Source: Astropecten irregularis
Taxonomy: Eukaryota; Echinodermata; Asteroidea; Paxillosida; Astropectinidae
Direction: 5' to 3'
NCBI GenBank assembly: GCA_963971285.1
Contig: OZ020255.1
Location: forward strand, 1,178,001-1,242,000
Length of the DNA: 64,000 nt
Of the stretch, positions 49,626-60,391 are shown piece by piece (the stretch's first letter is position 1; each line of letters starts with the position of its first letter). Position numbers and translations under genes: made by a program. Below the pieces are notes generated by a model. It saw nothing but the letters and a program-made list of their open reading frames with translations, searched no databases and was not told the DNA's origin.

Positions 49626-49689
49626 TTGAAACGAATGCAATACACTACTACATGGCATAAAAACACACGAGGTTTCCTATATGGAGTTA

Positions 49690-49814
49690 GGGGTCGATTT
49701 CACGAAGCCCTACGATCGATCGTAATTCGAGTTACGAAGGATAACTCATCGTAGGGCTGCAGTGCATCATACGTCCTAGTAGTAAGTTACAATAAGTTTG
49801 GTGAAATCGACCCC
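49690..49814. mobile_element. Short foldback MITE (GGGGTCGATTTCAC)
   Basis: 125 bp; GGGGTCGATTTCACGAAG to GGTGAAATCGACCCC. Confidence 0.75.
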
Positions 49815-50029
49815 AGAGGAGTGATATGTTCCATTGAGCGCCATTGGATCTAACACTGTCACTAAATCCTTCTGTTTAAAACCGAAAGAAAAAACAACAC
49901 TACAGAAACTAATATGCATAAAATAACGATAACAAACAAAGAACAACAAAACAGAAAATCAAGGAGAGGAAAACGCCAAAAGCAAGAGAAAAGGACATAT
50001 TCTGCGAATCGAAGTGCTACGTACACCCA

Positions 50030-50345
50030 AACAGAAATGTTCACAGATTTACATATAACTTTTAGGGTATAGGGAAGGTACTGGTAGAAACATATTGTTA
50101 AAACATTTCAGCATGAAATGCTGTATTTACCCAGAAAGAGTATAAAAACAAACACCAGAAACATTTATGATCAAAAATCCTTCTTTGTGTTTTATAAGAA
50201 AAATTGAGTCGGGTTTTCGCTATGTCCGGACTCATGTCCGATTGAGCTCAAATGTTCACAGGTTTGTTATTTTATGTACATGTTGGATTAGACAAAGTGT
50301 TAGTGTTGTTCTGTTACCATTACCAATGATGTATTAACGCCTTCA
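50030..50345 (-). mobile_element. Second TTAA family, reversed copy
   Basis: Reads AACAGAAATGTTCACAGATT at the left and ends ATGATGTATTAACG; decayed ends. Confidence 0.5.
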
Positions 50346-52076
50346 AATTAATGAACATCTGGTGTGTTTCGCTATATCGATCTACCTTTGAAATAAAGTG
50401 TTGGTGAATGACAATACCGATATGCAACCTGATAATGTCATTTTCACACTGTCCAAAATGCAAAAGGTTGAAGCCGGCTCACGGCAATTAGTCCATGAGC
50501 CAGCCGATTTGTCGGTACCATCTGGAGGGACTAATTATAAATAGAGTTTTATGATGTAAAAAAATATATAAAAATGGCAAAATAATATGATGGACGGTCC
50601 AAAACGGTAGCTTATGAGTACTTGTTGAAAGATTTCAAAGGTAAGTTTCAAAGTTCTGAGAGCATCTTCATTTTTGCACAACAGACGACTGTTTATGGAA
50701 TTTAAAAATGGTGTATAACAATTTCGTGTACAAATAAAGAACTTTTATTCAGCTGACAGGAAACAGCCGTAGTTCAACGCGTGGAAGATTACAGCGGTAC
50801 TGCTGATTATGTGCAGATTCACAGGGATTTATTACAAAATGTGTTTTTATTAAAAATGACGGAATAGCAGTGATTCACGGGACACTTTTATGTGTTAAGA
50901 AGTGCTCAGGGCTTGATTCAATTTGCTTTCAGTGCAAGAAAATGTTGGACAAGCAGTAACTTACCAGTTGAAGTTGTCTCTCGCATAGGAAATAGGCCGA
51001 CCCAAAATGTCAGTTTACTTCGTTTTTTTTTTCCCGTGCGTGGAAAGACATTTCAGAATGTCTCCGCGGCGTCTCTGAGACGTCTCAGCAGTCGCGGATA
51101 TCATTAGTCTCCGTGACGTCTCCAAAACATCAAACATTTTTAATGACTCCTCTTACGTCTCAAAGACGTCTCGGAGACGTCTCTGCAACTAGCAAAACCT
51201 GGAGTCGCGAACTAGTTTCAACTCCAGTGAGATACCCCTTTAGATACCCACTTTCTTGGGTCTCTCTTAGTTTGTATTAGTTCCATTGAATATAATCTCA
51301 ACTGTTACGGTTTACTGCATACCTGGTACCTTTAGGTATACCAAGAGGGAAAATAAGGTTGCTGATTAATTGCAAGGCTCACAGCCATTGACACTAAAAT
51401 AGAGTTGAATGAAAAGTTTGTTGAAAGTTCTTGCTTCTTGGAATGCATTTCCCAGAAGGTAGCACAGCATTCTGAGACCTAAGCATTTAAGCAAGTAAAT
51501 GCCATTTAAGTGATACTGCTTTTGTTTTGCATCCATTTGTTTATACTTGAACAGCAGACAATAGACAGAAAATCTGAACAAAAAATTTAACATAAAGAAA
51601 CTTGGCTTTAATACTTCCATGTACATAAATTCAATGTTATACATTGCATTCATTTTCGATAGTAAACGGATAATAGTAGCTGCCAAAAATTGTGCAATGT
51701 TATAATCAAATTTATTTGAGTTGCATTGCTTTCAAGTCACTGAAATACAAACTTGTTACTGAAATTTATTCAATGCCAAAATCTCTACACTTCAAACAAA
51801 ATGCATTTTCCTCTCACCCGTACAATATGATACCGTGTCCCTCTTAGTACATTGTATTGGATAAGCCATCCAAATGGACCAGACTTACTTAACATCAAGC
51901 TATTTCTTCCTAAAATAAATAATAATCTTCACATATTAACTACTTGATGATGGAAAAAAATCTGTCTGAGTTTTTTCATCTTACAAATAGGAATCCATGA
52001 ACCTTTCAACAAAAACCTAAAACAAATTTCAACATCACATGTATAATGAATCGTTGTACCTATATTCACCTGGATC

Positions 52077-52331
52077 GGACCTTAGGGAGACAAGGTTTGC
52101 TATAAATTCGACCTTAGGGAGACACCGAACATTAAAGAGACATTTTGGTGTCTCCCTAATGTTTTAGATGCCTTTTATAGACATATTTGTAATGTCCAAA
52201 TTTTTATAGAAAATAGAGAATGCTCTCAACAAAAACATATGTCAATTTCAAGTTCATTGGTTTGGAGGATGTTTAGAAATAGGTAAGTAAAGTTCAGTGC
52301 ACAACCCTATGGGAATGTCTCCCTAAGGTCC
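52077..52331. mobile_element. Small TIR element (GGACCTTAGGGAGACA)
   Basis: GGACCTTAGGGAGACA to TGTCTCCCTAAGGTCC, about 255 bp, with two internal copies of the motif. Confidence 0.65.
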
Positions 52332-53124
52332 CATTTAGGATAATATAAAATATGTGCATTTATATAAAATTTACGATATCAATAAAAGTACCTAAATCTA
52401 AGAAATCTAGGTGGAGGTTCGTTCATCCACAATTTAAATCATCAAACTAAAACAGTTTGAATTTTTGTGAGAGTACACTATGTAAGTACTCAACTGAAAT
52501 AACAACGAAGAAGTTACTCTAGTGACTATCGGTACTTTCCATCCCTACCTTCCCCTGTTACGGAGAATCACTAATGATAGCCAGCAAATTCTCCACACCT
52601 CGGACCGTCTCCTCAGGCCCATCCCAGAAATCCCACCTTGGCCTAAATTCGTCCCCAACCTCCTCGACTTGATTGTCAAGGCCGAGGTCCCGCCCACTAA
52701 CTTTCTTCCCCATCCAGCATGGCACTTTTAAGTGCAGTTCGAGACATGTGGTCTGCCAGGATTACATAATGAGTCTGATTCTTTCACAGGCAATGGCTAA
52801 ACCCATAAGTCCAAAGGGAATATTACATGCACTATACAATAAATTAGTTGTTCTTTCACTTCTTCATGAACGGAAGATGGTTCAAGAACTTCTATTTTTG
52901 TTTTATACCTTCATCTATAATAAATACAAGACAGGACCCGGAAGCATCCGAGTGACCATGTCAGGACAAAAGTTCAAACTTTTTAAGTATTAAATTACAT
53001 TGATATGCACATGGAATGTCATCGCCAGTCTCAGTTGTTGGTAAGCCGTGTGATACGTCTACTGTGTTATCACTCTGGAATCAGTTAAGAATCTTCGCTC
53101 TTGCAGTCTCAGACGATGTCAGTT

Positions 53125-53694
53125 TGAAGAGGTATGATTAAGATTATAGCTTACCCCTTCAGCCTTCTTGGTGCAGTTCTGGAGTCCGACTGGAGCAGTC
53201 AAGAGGGTGTGTGCACTATTGGGTGGCTGTATACTACTGCCCGCACCACGGTGACACGCCCACTTAAAGTAAGAGTTTGTCTAGTCACCCTTTTAATGTT
53301 TGTACTTATAAATATGAATTTACTACCTAAATACACTAACTAAATAAGTTAAATAAGTTAACTAGAAGCTGTGCACAGGCACTAACCTATACATCACAGA
53401 GAGGGTGTCTCTGGCTAGACCTGCTACATGTAAGTCATGTCCGTCCACTACAGTGGTCTGTGTGAGAGTGAGTGTATAGCTATTCTAACTATACACATAC
53501 AAGTCCCTGTGCGACCAAGCACGAAAGTTACAATAGTGGAGGATGCCTGCTACAGGCATGAGCAAATACCTACATAAATTTAAAAGTTACAAAGGGGTTC
53601 TCCACCCAGTGAATAAGGGGGAAGCTTTATTTATATACACAAAAGTGTTCCACTGTTAAAGTGGAGGTGAAGTCTAAATAGACTAATCACTACA
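53125..53694 (-). repeat. 3' LTR of the CsRn1-type fossil
   Basis: 570 bp partner of the other LTR. A purine-rich tract (AGGGAGGAG) lies just before it on the minus strand, as expected of a polypurine tract. AGTT precedes it at 53121-53124. Confidence 0.92.
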
Positions 53695-53756
53695 TCTAGC
53701 TCCTCCCTAGATTGCAAGCGAAAATGAAGAAATCGACAATAATATATACAATTACT

Positions 53757-54148
53757 TTAACGAGGAAAAATAAAATTTGTATCGCTGGGTAATATCGCCT
53801 GGATATACCTACTTGGCCAGCGAACATGTCTTCCACTTCGAGTAATTCTCGCTGGAGGTTCAGGACTTGCCGCTCGGGGCTGGTCCTTAACTACCCTAGC
53901 CTTCTGTGTGTCAGTGTCAGTGATAATATTATCATCCAAATATGCTACTTTGACTCTATCTATGCTCACAGTTTCCCTTTTCCCATTGTAGTCCAGCTTG
54001 AAAACTTTGTCACTTCGGCCTAGCACTTTGTATGGACCTTTATATGGTGCCTGTAATGGTTTACGTACCGAGTCAGTACGTACCCAGAGTTTTTCGGAAC
54101 TAGAGATATAGGTGCTATGTGTTGCGTCTGGCCAGATGAAAGGGGCTA
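53757..54148 (-). mobile_element. Integrase C-terminal part of the CsRn1-type fossil
   Basis: The minus strand reads GPYKVLGRSDKVFKLDYNG and VSIDRVKVAYL, the usual tail of a Gypsy integrase, then a Pro/Arg-rich end (TRSGRHVRWPSRY) shortly before the 3' LTR. The catalytic core is not seen. Confidence 0.8.
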
Positions 54149-54735
54149 CCTGTACATTTTATAGATTTTGTGGCGCATCCGGGAAGGGTGGGGGGGGGGA
54201 TGTTGGAAGCATGATGGGTATAGACATGTGCAAATCCTATTATGCGTGGATATCTCAACAATAATGAAAATTCTAAATACCTTCATAGGGCCCTTGGGTT
54301 TTTTTGTACGTGTTGGAATTGTGCTTAAAACAAACGTTTACATGGTGTTCTTGAGGTGAAGGATATGCAGGATGGTAAGAATGTGGATAAGATATCCCTC
54401 CCCGCCAGTGACCAATACAAGACAATGACACCATGGACCGTGTGTTGAGTGGCCTGACATAAGAGTAACGTTTATATTTGGGAAAAGTCTGTTGACCTCC
54501 GAAGTATTATACAGTATTTAAGATAATTATTATTTTTGTTAATGAGGGTCCAAACGTGAAGCATTTGTTGAGGAGTACATGTATGATCCAGCAGGAAGTA
54601 TACTCCCCTCGCAATGGCGATTGCTTCATTGACATTTAATTATGTATGTCCTCACTCACAAGTGAAGCAAGTATGGGAGCAAGGGAACAACCTCTCGAGA
54701 GGAGTATAGGGGGAAGTGTCGTGGCAATATTGGTA

Positions 54736-54780
54736 TGCCCTTATAGGTACACTCCCCTGAAGAGTGTACCTATAAGGGCA
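54736..54780. repeat. Perfect inverted repeat, 19 bp arms and 7 bp loop
   Basis: TGCCCTTATAGGTACACTC is followed by CCCTGAA and then its exact reverse complement. No poly-T follows, so it is not an obvious terminator. Confidence 0.9.
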
Positions 54781-55980
54781 ATGTGAACATCAGAATTCTG
54801 CACCAGATGCATGCGTATTTACTGTACGTTGTAAATTAATGACCCGAAATTTCCCGATATTTGAGTATCTTTGGCTTTATAAATCAACGTTTTCTCTAAG
54901 CATGACAGGCTGCTGAATTTGGTACGAGATGCGAACACGTAGGGTAAATGTGCCATGATTCGGACACTTAAGCAATTTTGGATTATTTGACCTTCTTAAT
55001 GTTTGTTTCTCTCAACTATTTTCACTTATGAACAACAAAGTGAAGTTATTATATCCAGGTTGATATTTTATGAAAGTTTTTTGTGTCCTTGAAATGAAAT
55101 TGACTTGAAAAATAACCTTAATTTTAGCCATGATTCGGACACCTTGTCCATGATTCGGACACACATGAAAAAATGCTGAAAAAAACATGCCTTGCAAAAT
55201 AAAATAATACCTCATCAATGCAGTGGGCAAATTCTCAAGTTGCCACCATTTATTTTCCCAAAAAAGTGTCATTTGACTGCTCAGAACTCAAAAAAGAAAA
55301 TTGGTGCATGGACACATCCAGGACTTATTTTCAGAGTTTTTGAAGGCAATGCCCTGATAAAAACGGGCCATTTCGGCCATATCGTGAAATTGAACTCCAT
55401 TCCGTCCGTGCGCTCCCGTGCGCACCACTCTAGTGTGTACAAAAGTCAATGGCGTAGATATTAGACTCCAGCCATTGACGAAATGAACGGCAGTCAATGG
55501 AGTGGAGTGTAAATTCGGGAGATGCCGGCATTTCTTCTAAAATGGAACATACACAAGCCACAAAATTATTTTGGCATATTGTTTAGCGACTCTGGGGGCC
55601 TGGGTAGCATAAATCAATGGAGTGTCAGAAATCATGGCACATATACCTTGGCTTCTGGACAAGGAAATTTATGCAAGTTCAAATTGGCAACGCAGCTCTC
55701 CATAATTTGGACCTTGATGGTATATTGATGAACAGAATATACCAGTTTCATATAAAAAAAATCCTGTTAAATTTAATTAATTTTCTGTGTTTTTAAATAA
55801 TGCATTTTCTCACAACCCTATTTTTAACAGGGCTCTTAAGTTAAGGATCACACTTTTTTTTAATTTGAGGCTGCACCCCAATTTCCTATCAGAAAATGTG
55901 ACATTTTATAATAGGAATTGGATCATGTAAAGTATGTGGCACCGTTGTTTAGTCTAATAGGCCCTAGTGCACCTATCGAA

Positions 55981-56217
55981 AAAGAATTCCACTGATGACC
56001 ATAATTTGTGCACAACTCTATAGAACCAACAGAGGGCGTTTTGAGCAAACTGGCTTTGTACAGTTTGTAGGTAAAAGAACCCTGTAAAACTCACTTTTCA
56101 GATATTCTACGCAAGTTTTCCACACATGAAATTGAGGTTTATCATAATTTGTATCCAATAAGTTAACTCTTGGAGGATATAATCCTTTTTCCGTAATGGT
56201 GATCAGTGGAATTCTTT
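55981..56217. mobile_element. Small TIR element (GAATTCCACTGA family)
   Basis: The ends read AAAGAATTCCACTGAT...ATCAGTGGAATTCTTT, about 237 bp apart. The same termini occur at 8755-8880, so this is a mobile family. Confidence 0.6.
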
Positions 56218-56589
56218 CCATTTGCATTTGCACATTTCCGAGCATCCGAATGCTTCCGAAAACGTTGCTTCCGAAGACCTGCCGAAGATGACGTTCGTTG
56301 TGACGTCACAGGTCATTTAAATAAAGTAATAAAATCCACTTTTTGGCTCAGGTATATACTGTTTCGTATGTTTTTCAGCGTTTCCAACCCTCTTGAAACC
56401 ATTCTAAGGCGTTCCATGCGATACAATGTCAAAATGTTGACTACAACATACATATCTGGGGCATTTTTGGTCATTACCGGATTTTTTTCTACGAAAGTAA
56501 TTAAGAGTGTTCCGATAAAGCCCTAGTCGTGTGCAGCGCCACCTACCGGTGGTTCCGGGAACATTGCGTCCAGACATGAGTACAGTTTT

Positions 56590-57990
56590 GTAAGCAACAA
56601 TAGCAATACAAAGTGGAGCAGAGATATCTAAATGAGTGAGCATCGCTACCTGAGTTAAGGCTGACTTAGCTTCTTCAAAAGCCTGCAGTTCCCTGTCAGA
56701 AAGTTGAACAGACTTATTCTTAACCGTCCCTGCAAGGAGATCTGTGAGAGGTTGTAAAATATCAGCAGCGTGAGGCATAAATCTGCGGTAAAAGTTAACT
56801 AAACCCAAGAATTCTCGTACCTTCCTCAAAGAGTTTGGGGGAGGAAAATCTTGGATAGCTTGCACTTTGTCAGGCAGAGGACTAATTCCTGTTGCATCTA
56901 CTTTGTGACCTAGGAATTCAAGGGATGGCACTCCAAAAACACACTTGTTAGGGTTAATGACAACTCCATACTTATTCAACCTTTCGAACAGTCCGGTAAG
57001 GTGTTGATAGTGCTCTTCAGGTGACGTACTAGCAATTAGTACGTCATCTATGTATGCATACGCAAAGGGAAGGCCATGCAGGACCTGATCTATAAATCTC
57101 TGGAAGGTCTGTGCTGCATTTCTCAAACCGAAAGGCATTCTCACAAATTCAAACAAACCGAAAGGGGTAGTAATAGCCGTCTTTGGGATGTCATTGGGTT
57201 CTACAGGTATCTGGTGATATGCTCTAACCAAATCAATCTTCGAAAATATAGTTTTGCCATGAAGAGTTGACGTAAAATCATGGATATGAGGAATAGGGTA
57301 CCTGTCGGGCACGGTTGCATTATTAAGTGCTCTATAGTCACCACATGGGCGCCAGTCATTAGACTTCTTTGGAACCATATGTAAGGGAGATGCCCAATTA
57401 CTCTGAGAAGGTCTGATAATGCCTAACTGCAACATGTGATCAAATTCGTCCTTTGCTATGCGAAGACGATCAGGTGCTAGTCTACGTGGGCGAGCGTTTA
57501 CTGGAGGACCCTTAGTCACAATATGATGAGTAACGTTATGTTTTACTGCAGACTCTTTATAACAAGGTCTAGTAATATTAGGGTACTGACCAAGTAACAA
57601 CTCGAACTGTGAGCCTTCAGAAATACTTAATGTTGGACTAACTGAGACCTCTGTAGACTTAGTACCTTGAATGCTAAGAGTTGTTTGCATGTCTATAAGT
57701 CTATGGTGTCTTACATCAACTACCAATGAAAATTGTGCTAAAAAATCTGCTCCCAGGATTGGGTAAGATACATCGGCAAGCACAAAAATCCATCGGTAAG
57801 TACGACGCAGTCCAATATCTAAAGTCAAAGATTTCTCGCCAAATGTTCTAATGGGTGTCTTATTGGCAGCGTGTAAACTGAATGTACTAGAGCTAATTTT
57901 GTCTTTGGAAGATGCTGGGAAAATGCTAACATCAGCCCCAGTATCAACCAGAAATTTAGTACCAGTATTACGGTCAGCAACAAAAAAAGA
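56590..57990 (-). mobile_element. Protease and reverse transcriptase part of the CsRn1-type fossil
   Basis: Aspartic protease traits (VDTGAD, then ILGADFL) are followed by a Ty3/Gypsy reverse transcriptase: [38 protein letters not shown] and the YIDD catalytic box. Only the start of the RNase H region is recognisable. Confidence 0.9.
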
Positions 57991-58029
57991 GACGACTTTT
58001 TTTCTCTTTGCCAGACGAACCAGTCGCCA

Positions 58030-58899
58030 TCAGTTGCTGGCGTTTGCGTTTTCCTGCGTAGATGCATTAGGCCTACTTCCTGAATATGTACAGGGTGGGA
58101 CACATTTATGTGCTTGATCCCCAAAACGCCAGTGGTACCAACAGGCACCTCCAGCATGAGCTGGGACATTAGAACTACGTGAGGGTGATCTTGACTGAGA
58201 TTTACGTCTACTATTAGATCTACTTCTATCCCTACTATTAGTTCTAGGACGGCTACTTCGCTGGACCTGTTTACTTAGCGATTGAACTTGAATGCTTAGT
58301 TTAGCTATCATGCTACGGAGCTCATCCGTCTCTGAAGGAGACGGAGAAGCTGCTGCAACAACTGAAGTAATCGCTGAGGAAGAAGTAGGTGTAACTTCCA
58401 AAATCTTATCTGCTATAGTAGCTAATTTATCAATGTCAACACTCTCGCTGGTGGATGCCAAAATTAATTGTGCGTTTGTTGGTAAGCGCTGGAGAAAAAG
58501 TTGTTTCAATATATTTTCTTCCAACACATTTTCACCAAGCAACTGCCTCATCCTTCTTAGCAACTGGGTAGGTTTTCTATCACCTAACTCTTCAGATATT
58601 AATAACTGATGTAAGCGTTTTTGCTCCGAAGCAGATGTACGCTTAATAAGCTCAGATTTAATTTTGTCATATGGGTTTTCCTGTGGGGGATGTAACAAAA
58701 GGTCTCGCACTTCTTGTGCCACCTCAGGTTGCAAAGGTGAAATTACATAAGCAAAACGAGTGTTCTTACTAACAATCCCTCTAGTAACAAACTGAGCCTC
58801 AACTTGCGCAAACCAAATGGTTGGGTCGTTAGTCCAAAAAGGAGGCAATTTCAAACTAACAGCTGCCAAAGAAGGATCAAAAGGCTTTTCTTCAGCCAT
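58030..58899 (-). mobile_element. gag part of the CsRn1-type fossil
   Basis: A frame of about 289 residues starting MAEEKPFDPS. It has the capsid-type block KLPPFWTNDPTIWFAQVEAQF-like, a Ser/Arg-rich tract, then a knuckle spaced C-x2-H-x9-C-x3-C (CWYH...HKCVPPC). That C-H-C-C form is described for the CsRn1 clade, in place of the usual retroviral CCHC. Confidence 0.88.
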
Positions 58900-58999
58900 A
58901 CTTTAACAGTTAAAAATATACACTAGAAATGAAAGATATGAATCAGCGTGTAATATATACAATTAACGCAGAAAAAAAACAACACTATATCACAAGGTC

Positions 59000-59767
59000 T
59001 TACAATTGCAAAATTGCCTGTTTGTCTGCTTCAAAAGCTCTGAGAAGTTCAGAATGCCAACGCCTCTTTACAGTTGAAATTGCGTGAAGACCATCATACA
59101 AAACGGAAAAGTCATTACGGGTTGATTTATTTAATTTTCCAGAACGACTTCTACGTTTAGAGGGTTTTCGTACAGATGTATGCCAAGACAAGGTACGAGT
59201 AACTACATCACATTGTGGTTCACTGTTGTGTGATTTGATGAAAGAATTTACAGAGTCGACAATGTCATCAAGTTCACGCTGATACTGTCGCAAAACATCA
59301 TCAGTCAAAATGGGTGTTTTCAAATGTTTAGTATTCTGAAACTTGGCAAAAGATGCGGGTGGAATTGTAACAAATGAAATGATTGCATTTGGCCTAATCT
59401 CAAGTACACTAGCTTTAAAATGTCGCAGTCGTGAAATCACATCTCCAGAATTAACATCAGATCGTTTGAGTACTTTCTCACGATGTGAACCGATATGAAA
59501 TGCAGTTACATCATTAATTCCTGCAGCTAATCTAACAATAATTCTATCACTCTCAGTGTAGTGACGAAGTCTAGCTAATGTAGGTTGAATCAAATCCGAA
59601 ATAGTGGCGCCACGCCTAATAATATAATCAATGTCAATTCGACACTCTGGGGGCACTGAATAGTGGTCAAACGAATAAGCACGAGAATCTGCTACAAATA
59701 TGCATCTCACGGTCTCGTTTAGACTCATTAATAAAGTGACTAGAAATGCTATGTACAAAAAAAACAT
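59000..59767 (-). mobile_element. SGNH-hydrolase-like reading frame of the CsRn1-type fossil
   Basis: A 255-residue frame between the primer site and gag, on the element's strand. It starts with a hydrophobic segment (MFFLYIAFLVTLLM). Three blocks resemble SGNH/GDSL hydrolases in order: VADSRA (nucleophile-type block), AAGINDVT (GxND block) and YDGLHA (DxxH block near the C-terminus). SGNH-like domains are known in ORF1 of some CR1 LINEs; one ahead of gag in a Gypsy element is unusual. The assignment is by motif only, and its role in the element is unknown. Confidence 0.65.
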
Positions 59768-59793
59768 TTAACTACACCAAGAAAAAAAAATAT

Positions 59794-59811
59794 ATCACGT
59801 CAGGGTCACCA
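59794..59811 (-). other. Primer binding site, tRNA-Trp type
   Basis: Two bases inside the 5' LTR, the minus strand reads TGGTGACCCTGACGTGAT. From memory of animal tRNA-Trp, this is complementary to its 3' end (ending GGGTCACCA) with about one mismatch. Confidence 0.75.
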
Positions 59812-59813
59812 AT

Positions 59814-60383
59814 TGAAGAGGTATGATTAAGATTATAGCTTACATCTTCAGCCTTCTTGGTGCAGTTCTGGAGTCCGACTGGAGCAGTCAAGAGGGTGTG
59901 TGCACTATTGGGTGGCTGTATACTACTGCCCGCACCACGGTGACACGCCCACTTAAAGTAAGAGTTTGTCTAGTCACCCTTTTAATGTTTGTACTTATAA
60001 ATATGAATTTACTACCTAAATACACTAACTAAATAAGTTAAATAAGTTAACTAGAAGCTGTGCACAGGCACTAACCTATACATCACAGAGAGGGTGTCTC
60101 TGGCTAGACCTGCTACATGTAAGTCATGTCCGTCCACTACAGTGGTCTGTGTGAGAGTGAGTGTATAGCTATTCTAACTATACACATACAAGTCCCTGTG
60201 CGACCAAGCACGAAAGTTACAATAGTGGAGGATGCCTGCTACAGGCATGAGCAAATACCTACATAAATTTAAAAGTTACAAAGGGGTTCTCCACCCAGTG
60301 AATAAGGGGGAAGCTTTATTTATATACACAAAAGTGTTCCACTGTTAAAGTGGAGGTGAAGTCTAAATAGACTAATCACTACA
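59814..60383 (-). repeat. 5' LTR of the CsRn1-type fossil
   Basis: 570 bp, TG...CA ends, matched to the repeat at 53125-53694 with about two differences near the inner end. On the minus strand, around 60315-60326, it has TATATAAATAAAG, giving both a TATA-like box and an AATAAA. It begins 8 bp after the stop codon of GT77 gene D. Confidence 0.93.
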
Positions 60384-60391
60384 AGTTGTCC

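Larger units (their letters stand above)
49815..53119. other. Intergenic region between GT77 C and the LTR fossil
   Basis: No supported gene. Seen: a second-family TTAA MITE (50030-50345), a cluster of GAGACGTCTC palindromes (51050-51190), a TIR element (52077-52331) and a plus-strand codon-like stretch at 52522-52731. Its right end should be the former 3' region of GT77 D. Confidence 0.5.
54149..56589. other. Unassigned sequence inside the outline of the LTR fossil
   Basis: No gene recognised. It holds a perfect hairpin (54736-54780), three repeats of CATGATTCGGACAC near 54950-55170, and a small TIR element (55981-56217). It is unlike Gypsy pol and looks like foreign DNA. Confidence 0.5.
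53125..60383 (-). mobile_element. Ty3/Gypsy LTR retrotransposon fossil, CsRn1-type, minus orientation
   Basis: Two direct 570 bp repeats with TG...CA ends bound the element, and AGTT stands on both outer sides as a 4 bp target duplication. Seen inside: a primer site matching tRNA-Trp, an SGNH-hydrolase-like frame, gag, protease-reverse transcriptase, and the tail of integrase. The tRNA-Trp primer and the C-H-C-C knuckle of gag are traits of the CsRn1/Kabuki clade. The element is broken: part of pol is not recognisable, other sequence stands in its place, and there are a few breaks in all. The LTRs differ at about two sites, so it is very young. Confidence 0.93.
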
